This document shows, in pieces, positions 1-7,785 of a stretch of DNA of 64,000 bases. The notes under the pieces were generated by a model. It worked only from the letters and a program-made list of their open reading frames with translations. It ran no database searches and had not been told where the DNA came from. Within the stretch, counting starts at the first letter, position 1; each line of letters begins with the position of its first letter. The translations under genes and the position numbers were made by a program. The DNA is from an uncultured Alphaproteobacteria bacterium (GTDB lineage: Bacteria > Pseudomonadota > Alphaproteobacteria > Rs-D84). The stretch spans positions 17,809-81,808 of the forward strand of contig CAMWON010000001.1 in assembly GCA_947175875.1 (NCBI GenBank), given 5' to 3'.

Positions 1-114
1 CGGCACATAATATGTGTCGGCATTGTCACGGCAATTGGCACGATACTGTTGATTGCGGCGGTGATTGGCGGCGTGCTGTTGATGCACCGCGGCCGGATTT
101 CTAAAACAAAGTAA
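1..114 (+). CDS. C-terminal end of a protein with a transmembrane helix (5'-truncated by window)
   Basis: Frame 1 is open from base 1 to TAA at 112-114: RHIICVGIVTAIGTILLIAAVIGGVLLMHRGRISKTK*; its 3' end overlaps the convergent gene by 14 bp. Confidence 0.5.
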   Translation, partial: RHIICVGIVTAIGTILLIAAVIGGVLLMHRGRISKTK

Positions 115-781
115 ATTTATTACGGAACGCTTCGCGCAGGGCCTCAATGGTTTCCTGGCGGCTCATGCCGCTTTCGTGCAGATATTGAATCTGCGGTGAG
201 GTCGGCGAATACAGCGACGCACTGTGTCCCGCGGATATCGGCACTGCCGATATGTACTGGGCCGGCATAAATTCAACGCGCGCGCCCGCATCGCACATTG
301 CACAGAATGTTATGTCGGATATGCAATCGGCGGCGGCGCGCTCAATAATCGCGGCACCCGACAGTTTTGATTTGCTTTTCTTGCCAGCGATAATGTTTGT
401 TTGAACCAAAATGCCGGTGTTTTCGGCCCCGTGAACACCGCGGCAATCAAATTCCAATTCGTTGTGGTTTTCCAGCAAAACATGTCCGCGAATTTCAGAA
501 TTTTTCCCGGTGTTTTTGATAAAAATGTTCAAAAAGGCCGGCTTTTTGTTTTTTACGTTAACATCCAAAAACACCGGCTGATTTTCAGCGTTGATTTCAA
601 TATTCAACCCATTTTTGCCGGCGATTTCGCCAATATATATGATATGCACCGGCAGGTCGTGTCGTGTGTCAATCGGGGCGCACGGCAGTGTCGATAAATC
701 CGCGCAATATACTCCGTCGCGATAGACAATCGTCTCCGCGGCAAAGGTTTTTATATTGAATTCGTCCCACATGTATGACAT
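101..781 (-). CDS. sufD: SufB/SufD-family Fe-S cluster assembly protein, SufD-like
   Basis: 226 aa; C-terminal pattern GHSASLYSPTSPQIQYLHESGMSRQETIEALREAFRNKF resembles the SufBD core (H.a..g......YL.SRG....A...l..aF). Confidence 0.7.
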   Translation of the reverse strand: MSYMWDEFNIKTFAAETIVYRDGVYCADLSTLPCAPIDTRHDLPVHIIYIGEIAGKNGLNIEINAENQPVFLDVNVKNKKPAFLNIFIKNTGKNSEIRGHVLLENHNELEFDCRGVHGAENTGILVQTNIIAGKKSKSKLSGAAIIERAAADCISDITFCAMCDAGARVEFMPAQYISAVPISAGHSASLYSPTSPQIQYLHESGMSRQETIEALREAFRNKFTLF

Positions 782-808
782 ATTGTCACCATTATAAAGG
801 ATTTATAA

Positions 809-1888
809 ATGGGATTCAATTGTGGAATTGTGGGCCTGCCGAACGTGGGCAAATCAACATTGTTTAACGCATTGACGCAATCGGCGGCGGCCGACGCACA
901 GAATTATCCGTTCTGTACGATTGAGCCGAACACCGGCCGCGTGGTTGTGCCCGACGCGACGCTGCATAATCTGGCGGGGGTATCGGGGGCGTCGCGCATT
1001 ATACCGACGCAGCTGGAAATTGTGGATATCGCCGGGTTGGTAAAGGGCGCCTCGGCGGGCGAGGGGTTGGGAAATAAATTCCTTGGCAACATATTGTCAA
1101 CCGACGCGATAATTCATGTGGTGCGCTGCTTTGAAAATGACGACATTGTGCACGTTAACGGGCGCATAGACCCGCTGGGCGACATTGATACGATTGAAAC
1201 GGAATTGATGCTGGCCGATATGGAAAGCCTGGACAAGCAGATAAAGAATCTGGAGAAAAAGGCCCGCGGTCTGGACAAGGACGCGGCAAAGATGCTTTCC
1301 GATGCGAACGCGTTGCGTGACAAGCTGGCATCCGGCACACCGGCGCGCTTGTCCGGCATAGACGCGTCGCCGTTTAATCTGTTGACGGCAAAGCCCGTGA
1401 TTTACGTATGCAACGTGGACGAGGCGTCGGCCGCAACCGGAAACGCGTTTTCAAACGCCGTGCGTGAAAAGTTCGGTGCGACAAATCCGGTGCTGGTCAT
1501 ATCTTCAAAGATAGAAATGGAAATTTCACAAATCGTGGACCCGGCGGAACGCAAAATGTTTTTGGACGATTTGGGCCTGTCGGAATCCGGCCTGGACCAG
1601 GTTATAAAGACCGGATATGCGACACTGGGCCTGCAGACGTTTTACACCATCGGCCCGAAAGAGGCGCATGCCTGGACAATAACACGCGGCATGACCGCGC
1701 CCCAGGCGGCGGGTAAAATCCACACCGATTTTGAAAAGGGATTTATCCGCGCCGAAATAATATCCCCGGCCGATTACATTGAACTGGGGGGCGAGGTTGC
1801 GGTCAAAGAAGCCGGCCGCATGCGTCTGGTCGGGCGTGATTACGTAATGAACGAAGGCGACATATGCCACTTTTTGTTCAACAATTAA
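809..1888 (+). CDS. ychF: Redox-regulated ATPase/GTPase YchF
   Basis: MGFNCGIVGLPNVGKSTLFNALT, NYPFCTIEPN, C-terminal TGS-like end GEVAVKEAGRMRLVGRDYVMNEGDICHFLFNN. Confidence 0.96.
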   Translation: MGFNCGIVGLPNVGKSTLFNALTQSAAADAQNYPFCTIEPNTGRVVVPDATLHNLAGVSGASRIIPTQLEIVDIAGLVKGASAGEGLGNKFLGNILSTDAIIHVVRCFENDDIVHVNGRIDPLGDIDTIETELMLADMESLDKQIKNLEKKARGLDKDAAKMLSDANALRDKLASGTPARLSGIDASPFNLLTAKPVIYVCNVDEASAATGNAFSNAVREKFGATNPVLVISSKIEMEISQIVDPAERKMFLDDLGLSESGLDQVIKTGYATLGLQTFYTIGPKEAHAWTITRGMTAPQAAGKIHTDFEKGFIRAEIISPADYIELGGEVAVKEAGRMRLVGRDYVMNEGDICHFLFNN

Positions 1889-1894
1889 AAATGT

Positions 1895-1924
1895 AAAAAA
1901 CACCGGTAAACACCGGTGTTTTTT
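1895..1924. terminator. Bidirectional intrinsic terminator
   Basis: AAAACACCGG/CCGGTGTTTT stem followed by a T run. Confidence 0.8.
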
Positions 1925-2078
1925 ATATGCTTTTTTTCATATGTTTTTGCCGACGCTGTATTTCGGCCATTGCGATTGGTTTGAATTTCTCCTCCACGCG
2001 ACAGACGTGCAGATATGCACCGATATATGCGTCGGATAATTCTTGTTTTGTCGGTATGCTGCCCATTTTTATCCCCAT
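1923..2078 (-). CDS. Small protein (51 aa), related to the 2491-2643 product
   Basis: Not in ORF track. Minus-strand ATG at 2078: MGIKMGSIPTKQELSDAYIGAYLHVCRVEEKFKPIAMAEIQRRQKHMKKSI*; shares PT(K/R)xEL..A.I..YL with the 50-aa ORF; preceded by leader copy A. Confidence 0.6.
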   Translation of the reverse strand: MGIKMGSIPTKQELSDAYIGAYLHVCRVEEKFKPIAMAEIQRRQKHMKKSI

Positions 2079-2260
2079 AAAAAAACAACCATCGGAAAAA
2101 TTCAGATGGCTGGAGGTTAAGAACTACAACAACTATAGTGTCGCTTATTCAATATATTCACGACCCTCCAGCCCATATGGGCGGAGTTTCTGTTATGTTT
2201 AACAGGTTGTTGGGGTTCTTACACCCCGCCGCCGGAACACCCGGCGACGTGGTAATTATA
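2079..2260 (-). promoter_or_regulatory. Structured attenuator leader, copy A (promoter, hairpins, terminator) upstream of 51-aa ORF
   Basis: Minus strand: TTGCAT-17-TATAAT (2283..2255); arms CUCC-GCCC/GGGC-U-GGAG, GGCUGGAGG/CCUCCAGCC; loop GUGAAUAUAUUGAAUAAG; terminator CCATC..GATGG + TTGTTTTTTT (2109..2079). Confidence 0.75.
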
Positions 2261-2293
2261 AAACAAACAATTGCGAAATGCAATTATTCATGT

Positions 2294-2475
2294 CATAATG
2301 CACATGTGACCGGTATTCGGTCACCGGACCTTTCTAATCCGTTCAAGAGCATCTGTTTATCAGATGAAATCCAACCCATCGGTTGGAGTATGCCGATATA
2401 CATAAATAAGGCATGCAATTCTCTTGATTGTTAGAAAGCTCCAACCGCTCAAAAACTTGTTTGGCGGTTTTTTTA
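2294..2475 (+). promoter_or_regulatory. Structured attenuator leader, copy D upstream of 50-aa ORF
   Basis: CATAAT at 2294-2299 (TTGCGA 17 bp upstream); hairpins GTGACCG/CGGTCAC, CGGA/TCCG, CATCTG/CAGATG; TCCAACC(2370)/GGTTGGA(2381) competes with GGTTGGAG(2381)/CTCCAACC(2439); loop GATATACATAAATAA in ATGCC/GGCAT; terminator 2443-2474. Confidence 0.75.
2443..2474 (+). terminator. Intrinsic terminator of leader copy D
   Basis: AACCGC-T-CAAA / TTTG-GCGGTT stem, loop AACTTG, 7-T run; 5' arm overlaps CTCCAACC. Confidence 0.85.
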
Positions 2476-2490
2476 TTATGGGGGTAAAAA

Positions 2491-2643
2491 ATGGCACGAC
2501 AACCGACGCGTGAAGAACTGGCTGCGGCATTGATTGATTTGTATTTGGAATTACAGCATCTAAAGATGCTTATGTCGCATTATGCCGACCCGATGATAGA
2601 TGCGCATAATGCCCGTGCATTTAAACGTATGAAAAATTGTTAA
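2491..2643 (+). CDS. Small protein (50 aa)
   Basis: Not in ORF track. GGGGGT upstream, ATG 2491: MARQPTREELAAALIDLYLELQHLKMLMSHYADPMIDAHNARAFKRMKNC*; related to the divergent 51-aa ORF. Confidence 0.65.
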   Translation: MARQPTREELAAALIDLYLELQHLKMLMSHYADPMIDAHNARAFKRMKNC

Positions 2644-2674
2644 AAAAAATCCCCCGAACGGGGGACTTTTTTTA
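2643..2674. terminator. Bidirectional intrinsic terminator
   Basis: aaaaTCCCCCGAACGGGGGActttttt. Confidence 0.85.
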
Positions 2675-3724
2675 TTCCATAATGGTTTGGGTTTCCGTAA
2701 CCTCGGTCACCTCGACCGGGGCGGGCGCCGTCACATTGTCCAGGTCGCGAATCAGACCCTGCAGACGTTCAACACTTTCCGTGTCGTTCAGTGCGGCCGC
2801 GATTGTCATCGACGATTCCAAATCGCTGCGCGCGGCGTCCATGTTGCCAATCTTCAGATTCAGCGCGGCGGACTTTTCAAAATAGCTCATCGCACGTGAC
2901 GACAGGGATTCGCGTTCGTCCGCGGACGTAGCACCCTGAATCTGTTCGGATATTACGCGAACGGCGCTGCTGTAATCATTGATTGCGGCGGCATAGCTGC
3001 CCAGTGCGGTCAACGCCTCGGCGCGTTCCGCATAAACGTTCGGGGATACCACGCCGTCCGGCAGTGCCAGCGAGTTTGTATAATCGGCAATCGCCCCTTC
3101 CCAGTTTTTCAACCACAGGTTCAACTGGCCGCGGCGCGCATACAAGTCACGCATCTGCAGAACATTGTTCGGACGCGCGGTGCGTGCGGCCAATGCGCTG
3201 TTGATGTCGTTCAATGCGGCCGTGTAATTTTCCATGCGCGTGTTTACCAGCGCACGGTCGTAATATGCGATGGAGTTCTGGCTGTCTTTTTCCAGTGCGG
3301 CGTTGAAATCGTCCATTGCCGCGGCATAGTTGCCGGCCTGCATATATGCCTCGCCACGCAGAACCAATGCGTCGATGTTATTGTCGGCGGCCTCTACGGC
3401 GGCGGTCAAATCTGCAACCGCGGCGTCGATATCGCCGGACAGCAATTTTGTTTTTCCGCTTTCATAATAATCACCGGATTGCAACAAAGCCTCTTCTGTG
3501 ATTTCGACATTGTTGTTTTCAGACGGTGTAATGCCGCCGTGGCTGCGTCCCAGAATATAGAACGTTGCCGCGATGAAAAACAGGATAATGAACCAGTAAA
3601 TATAAATCGACAGCGACCACGCCGAGCCGGATTTTTTTACAACGGGCGTTGCGCGAACCTGCGCTTTTGCCGGATTTGCAGCCTTTTTAGCGGGTGCAGT
3701 TTTCTTTGCAGGTGTTTTTTTCAT
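2672..3724 (-). CDS. TPR-repeat membrane-anchored protein with Lys/Ala/Pro-rich N-terminal tail
   Basis: 350 aa; N-term MKKTPAKKTAPAKKAANPAKAQ, one TM (IYIYWFIILFFIAATFYIL), several TPR-like repeats (A.. AYY.RAL......Y..Al.D...AL). Confidence 0.8.
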   Translation of the reverse strand: MKKTPAKKTAPAKKAANPAKAQVRATPVVKKSGSAWSLSIYIYWFIILFFIAATFYILGRSHGGITPSENNNVEITEEALLQSGDYYESGKTKLLSGDIDAAVADLTAAVEAADNNIDALVLRGEAYMQAGNYAAAMDDFNAALEKDSQNSIAYYDRALVNTRMENYTAALNDINSALAARTARPNNVLQMRDLYARRGQLNLWLKNWEGAIADYTNSLALPDGVVSPNVYAERAEALTALGSYAAAINDYSSAVRVISEQIQGATSADERESLSSRAMSYFEKSAALNLKIGNMDAARSDLESSMTIAAALNDTESVERLQGLIRDLDNVTAPAPVEVTEVTETQTIME

Positions 3725-3753
3725 GTATAAATCTCCCTTCCTTGTATTGAATA

Positions 3754-4455
3754 TTAGAGAGATTTTAACATTTCGTCAATGGTTTTCTGCGGCACCTGTC
3801 TTATTTGTCCGGGCGCCAGATTTCCAAGCGTTATCGGTCCGAAAGAAATCCGCCGCAAGTGGCGTACCGGCGCGCGGCATGCACGCAGTACAATTCGCAC
3901 CTCGTTCTTTTTCCCTTCGGTCACGACGACACGCAGATTATTGTCGTCCAAAACGTCAATCTGCATCGGGCGGTATTTTATTCCGTCAACCGTAATCCCG
4001 CGCCGCGCCGCATCCAGATGGGAAAAGTCGTTCCCGTTGACGGTTGCGATATATGTGCGCGGAATGTGCGACGACGGCAGTGTTAATTTCCGCGCCAAAT
4101 CCCCGTCATCGGTCAGCAGCAGCAACCCCGTCGTCTTGTAATCCAGGCGGCCGACATATTTCAGCCCCCTGTATTCCGGCGCCAGACAGTCGTACACCGT
4201 TTTACGCCCCGCCGGGTCGCGTACGGTTGTCATTGTGTTGATGGGTTTGTGAAACGCGTACAGGTGTGACGCACTGCGCGGCTTTACGATTTTTCCGTCA
4301 ATGGAAACGGTGTCTGTATCGGGATTAACAAAGCATACGGGTGTTTGCACAACATCGCCGTTTATTGTCACGCGCCCGGATAAAATCATGGCCTCTGCCT
4401 CGCGTCGCGATGCGACGCCTGCGTCTGCGATAAATTTTGCGATGCGCAGTGTCAT
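3754..4455 (-). CDS. RsuA/RluB-family 23S/16S rRNA pseudouridine synthase
   Basis: S4 domain start RIAKFIADAGVASRREAEAMI; GRLDYKTTGLLLLTDDGDLA catalytic motif. Confidence 0.92.
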   Translation of the reverse strand: MTLRIAKFIADAGVASRREAEAMILSGRVTINGDVVQTPVCFVNPDTDTVSIDGKIVKPRSASHLYAFHKPINTMTTVRDPAGRKTVYDCLAPEYRGLKYVGRLDYKTTGLLLLTDDGDLARKLTLPSSHIPRTYIATVNGNDFSHLDAARRGITVDGIKYRPMQIDVLDDNNLRVVVTEGKKNEVRIVLRACRAPVRHLRRISFGPITLGNLAPGQIRQVPQKTIDEMLKSL

Positions 4456-5108
4456 TTCATGCCAATCCTTGAAATTGCGACGACGGCGGCAACCTCGGCC
4501 CGCAGGATTGTCGCCCCCAGTGATATTCCGCGCGCCCCGGCTGCGTCCAGTGCGGCGAATTCGTCGTCTGAAAATCCGCCCTCTGGCCCGATTAAGACGG
4601 ATTTTGCCGGTGCTGCGTCGCTAACCTGGCCGCCGTGTGCGGCGCGCTCGTCTGCAAATACAACGTCTGACAAATCCAAATCAGAAAACTTTGTCACGGG
4701 CATTATTTCCGGCACGCTGTTGCGGTTGGACTGCTCGGCCGCCTCAGCCGCGATTTTATGCATGCGGTCCCAGTTTATGTGCGCCGCGTATGTGCGTGCG
4801 GTGATTACCGGCTGGAAACGTGCCACGCCCATCTGGGTCGCCATGTTGATTAAATCGTCCGTGCGCTTTATCGGCGCAAACATCAGTGTTATGTCGCCCG
4901 CCGGGTCGGCATGCGCGGTCTGTGCCCCGATTGTAATGCTTTTCCCGTCGGGGGCCAGACGCGCCGCAAATTCCACCCCGCCGTTAAAGGCCAGAAAATC
5001 GTTCGTACGCATGACACGCATCAAATAATGCGCCGTGTCGCGCGGTGCCGGAATAATATCGCCGGCTTTTATCGGGGTGTCGATAAAAATGCGTGGAATG
5101 TTTTTCAT
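4452..5108 (-). CDS. rsmE: 16S rRNA m3U1498 methyltransferase RsmE
   Basis: IGPEGGFSDDEF and LGATILRAEVAAVVAI motifs; start set at ATG 5108 (MKNIPRIFID). Confidence 0.93.
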   Translation of the reverse strand: MKNIPRIFIDTPIKAGDIIPAPRDTAHYLMRVMRTNDFLAFNGGVEFAARLAPDGKSITIGAQTAHADPAGDITLMFAPIKRTDDLINMATQMGVARFQPVITARTYAAHINWDRMHKIAAEAAEQSNRNSVPEIMPVTKFSDLDLSDVVFADERAAHGGQVSDAAPAKSVLIGPEGGFSDDEFAALDAAGARGISLGATILRAEVAAVVAISRIGMK

Positions 5109-5140
5109 TTTATGTTTTTTTCTGATATAATCATAACACA

Positions 5141-7390
5141 ATGGCAGAGAAGTTCAAGATTTTATCGGCCGGCGGTTCGTCCAAGGGCCTGAATATTTTC
5201 AAGTCCAGCGCCTATAAAGAGCACGAGCGCAAACCGTTCGCGTCCCTGTTCTGGTCGTTGCGCTGGGCGATTGGAATATGGCTGGCGTGTGCGCTGGCGT
5301 TCGGATTGTCGTTTATTGCCGAGCATTTCTGGCGCTATGGTTTTTCGCCGGCCTCTTGGCGGTGGATGTGGATATATCTGGGCAATGCGGCGTCAACACT
5401 GGGGCTATCGGTGGTGGCGGAAATTCCTGCATGGATTACGCGTTGCGTTGCGCGTCCGGATTTGCCGTGCATTGCGCCGCTGTTGCCGGTGATTGCGTAT
5501 TTTTTCCTGGCCGATGCGACATTGGTCAAAGAATTTAATCCGTACGGCAACGATAAATTTTCGGAAAAGTCATCCAACAAGGCAACTGCCGAAGATATAA
5601 AGAAAATGGGTACAGACTGGAAAAACAAAGAAGGTTTGTTCAAGGGATTTATGATGGTCTTGGGTTATTTTAAAAACAAGGGCAAGACCGTACCGCTTAT
5701 GTTTGACGAAAGCTTGTCTGCGCTGCTGGTGGCGCCCCCCGGGACTGGTAAGACAGCAGGTGTTGTTATTCCTACTATTCTGGATTGTGATAATGTATCA
5801 ATGATTATTAATGACCCAAAACCGGAATTAAAACAAAGTACATCTGCATACCGTGCAACGGTTGGACCGGTATTTATTATGAACTGGGCGGGCCAGGACG
5901 ACCCGGAGCGCGGAATATATTATCCGTCTTGGAATCCGCTGTCGCCCGAGCACGTACCATTTAACACCGAGCAGCGCGATTTGTACATCGATTCCATCTG
6001 TAATGTTTTGGTTGCGGAAAAGGCGTCTTCGTCCGCGGACCCGCACTGGACAATATCCGGTCGCGCGGCATTGTCGGGAATGGTTCAATATATAGTGTCC
6101 AAGGTTGAAAAGGCAAAGGCCGACGATTATTTTTATTCGCGCATTGCCAGCGGCACGTTTGACGCCGAAGACGCGGCGGTTCTGTCCGACTATTACCTGT
6201 CCATGATAAACGACCCGAATGCGTACGCGGCGCATGCATTGTTACAGCGCGGCGAATTAAACGCCATGAATTACGTGCATGTCGGCACATGGGACAAAAT
6301 CCCCGACGCGTGGAAGGGAAAAGAGGCGTCTTTTGCGATGATTCTGGACTGGCTGAACGCGTCCCAGATTGCGATTGCCCAGGACCTTGAAAACCGCCGC
6401 CGCCAGGGCGACCAGATGGTGATGATGGCGGACCCGATGAAGGATTTGTTGCAGGCCGCCGTGGACGAGGCGCGCCGTTATGCATATGCGCATCGTGCGA
6501 TTCTGGAATTAACCCAGCTGGCCAACACCCCGGACAAGGAACGCGGCAGTATTCTGTCAACGGCGCTGGCCGGAATATCAATATTCCGAAATGCGGCTGT
6601 TCGAAACCGCACCAGTCATTCTGACTTTCATTTCTCTGACATGCGCGGCCTGCGCGACCCGCGTGACGGAAAGATTAAGCCGGTTACCGTGTATCTGTCA
6701 ATTAACATGGTTGATGCAGAGGCCTTGAATCCAATCACTGCTATATTTATAGAACTGATGTCGTCATATCTGTTGGCAAACGCGCCCGAGGTCATACGTG
6801 ACGGACAACGTTTGGGGCCATATCCTGTATTGTTTGTATTGGACGAAATGCCAAAAATGCAAAAGATGCAGGCGGTAATTCAGGGACCCGACCTTGGCCG
6901 TGGTCAAAAGATATCATATCTGATAATCGGTCAAGACTTGCACCAGATTGCGGAAAAGTATGGCAACGACGCGGCGGCTACGATTATATCCACAACCGCG
7001 GCAAAAATTATATTGCGTCAGAATGATCCGGACAGCGCGAAACGTTTTTCCGAAATGATGGGATATAAAATGAAGGTAAAAACTGATAAAGACGGTAAGG
7101 AATCCACCAGCGAGGAATTGCTGTACACGCCGATGGATATAATGAAACTACCAGAAGGAAAGCAGCTGATTTTGATTCAGGGGCATTATAATCGTCCGAT
7201 TGAGGCGGAACAGGAAAGACATTTTGAAAACAAGACGGAAATAGAGAAGCGGCTGCATGCCAAAGTTGAAATGGGGGAAACGTCGCCGCTGCCGGAATTT
7301 TTGATACCGTCGCATCATGCAGCCATGGGGTATGGCGGCGCGCCGCGCATATATAATCCCCAAACGCACGAGGTTAAGATTTTGGCATAA
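5141..7390 (+). CDS. virD4: Type IV secretion coupling ATPase VirD4/TraG
   Basis: N-terminal TMs; Walker A LLVAPPGTGKTAGVVIPTIL; INDPKPEL; Walker B PVLFVLDEMPKM; 749 aa. Confidence 0.93.
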   Translation: MAEKFKILSAGGSSKGLNIFKSSAYKEHERKPFASLFWSLRWAIGIWLACALAFGLSFIAEHFWRYGFSPASWRWMWIYLGNAASTLGLSVVAEIPAWITRCVARPDLPCIAPLLPVIAYFFLADATLVKEFNPYGNDKFSEKSSNKATAEDIKKMGTDWKNKEGLFKGFMMVLGYFKNKGKTVPLMFDESLSALLVAPPGTGKTAGVVIPTILDCDNVSMIINDPKPELKQSTSAYRATVGPVFIMNWAGQDDPERGIYYPSWNPLSPEHVPFNTEQRDLYIDSICNVLVAEKASSSADPHWTISGRAALSGMVQYIVSKVEKAKADDYFYSRIASGTFDAEDAAVLSDYYLSMINDPNAYAAHALLQRGELNAMNYVHVGTWDKIPDAWKGKEASFAMILDWLNASQIAIAQDLENRRRQGDQMVMMADPMKDLLQAAVDEARRYAYAHRAILELTQLANTPDKERGSILSTALAGISIFRNAAVRNRTSHSDFHFSDMRGLRDPRDGKIKPVTVYLSINMVDAEALNPITAIFIELMSSYLLANAPEVIRDGQRLGPYPVLFVLDEMPKMQKMQAVIQGPDLGRGQKISYLIIGQDLHQIAEKYGNDAAATIISTTAAKIILRQNDPDSAKRFSEMMGYKMKVKTDKDGKESTSEELLYTPMDIMKLPEGKQLILIQGHYNRPIEAEQERHFENKTEIEKRLHAKVEMGETSPLPEFLIPSHHAAMGYGGAPRIYNPQTHEVKILA

Positions 7391-7416
7391 AAACACCGGC
7401 ATTTGCCGGTGTTTTT
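7389..7416. terminator. Intrinsic terminator
   Basis: aaaaACACCGGCatttGCCGGTGTtttt. Confidence 0.85.
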
Positions 7417-7432
7417 ATGTGTTTTTTACGCC

Positions 7433-7732
7433 CTATTCCGGCATCGGCATGCCGGCCGTTGCATCGCCCATAATCTTGTCGATTGTGGCGTCGGCTTTGG
7501 CTTTTGCGTCACGAAAGGCGGCGGTAACGGCGTCGGCGATTGCCTCTGCCCCGGCGGCCGCCAGCGCATCGCTGATTTTGAAATCCTTTAAATCATATTT
7601 GCCGGTCATCGTCACGATGCATGCGCCGTCGTTCGAGATTCCGCGAACCGTTGTCTTGTCCAGCAAATCCTGCGCGGCGGATACCCTGTCCTGCAGTTCG
7701 CGCGCCTGTGCCATAAATGATTCCATATCCAT
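7433..7732 (-). CDS. YbaB/EbfC-family nucleoid-associated protein
   Basis: 99 aa; MESFMAQARELQDRVSAAQDLLDKTTVRG...VTMTGKYDLKDFKIS... pattern. Confidence 0.85.
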   Translation of the reverse strand: MDMESFMAQARELQDRVSAAQDLLDKTTVRGISNDGACIVTMTGKYDLKDFKISDALAAAGAEAIADAVTAAFRDAKAKADATIDKIMGDATAGMPMPE

Positions 7733-7785
7733 TTTATTCCCCTCGCATTTTTTTTGCCGCCGGACACGCCGGCGGCATGTGTCAC

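Noticed and set aside
2171-2182. Perfect palindrome GCCCATATGGGC as a protein-binding or restriction-related site
   Set aside because: Explained as the A:B arm hairpin of leader copy A, matched by covarying stems in the other copies.
2138-2434. 98-aa ORF (MSLIQYIHDPPAHMGG...) and the similar 45464-45649 minus ORF (MNCVLIQYIRNPPDPGG...)
   Set aside because: The shared LIQYI..PP peptide is the antisense reading of the conserved leader loop and arms. In copy B the same frame stops early, and in locus 1 the ORF spans two opposing leaders. RNA conservation explains the similarity better than coding.
2330-2438. Cloverleaf-like fold considered as a tRNA-like or novel stand-alone ncRNA
   Set aside because: Reinterpreted as leader copy D because it contains the conserved loop, the A/B/C arms and a terminator before a small ORF.
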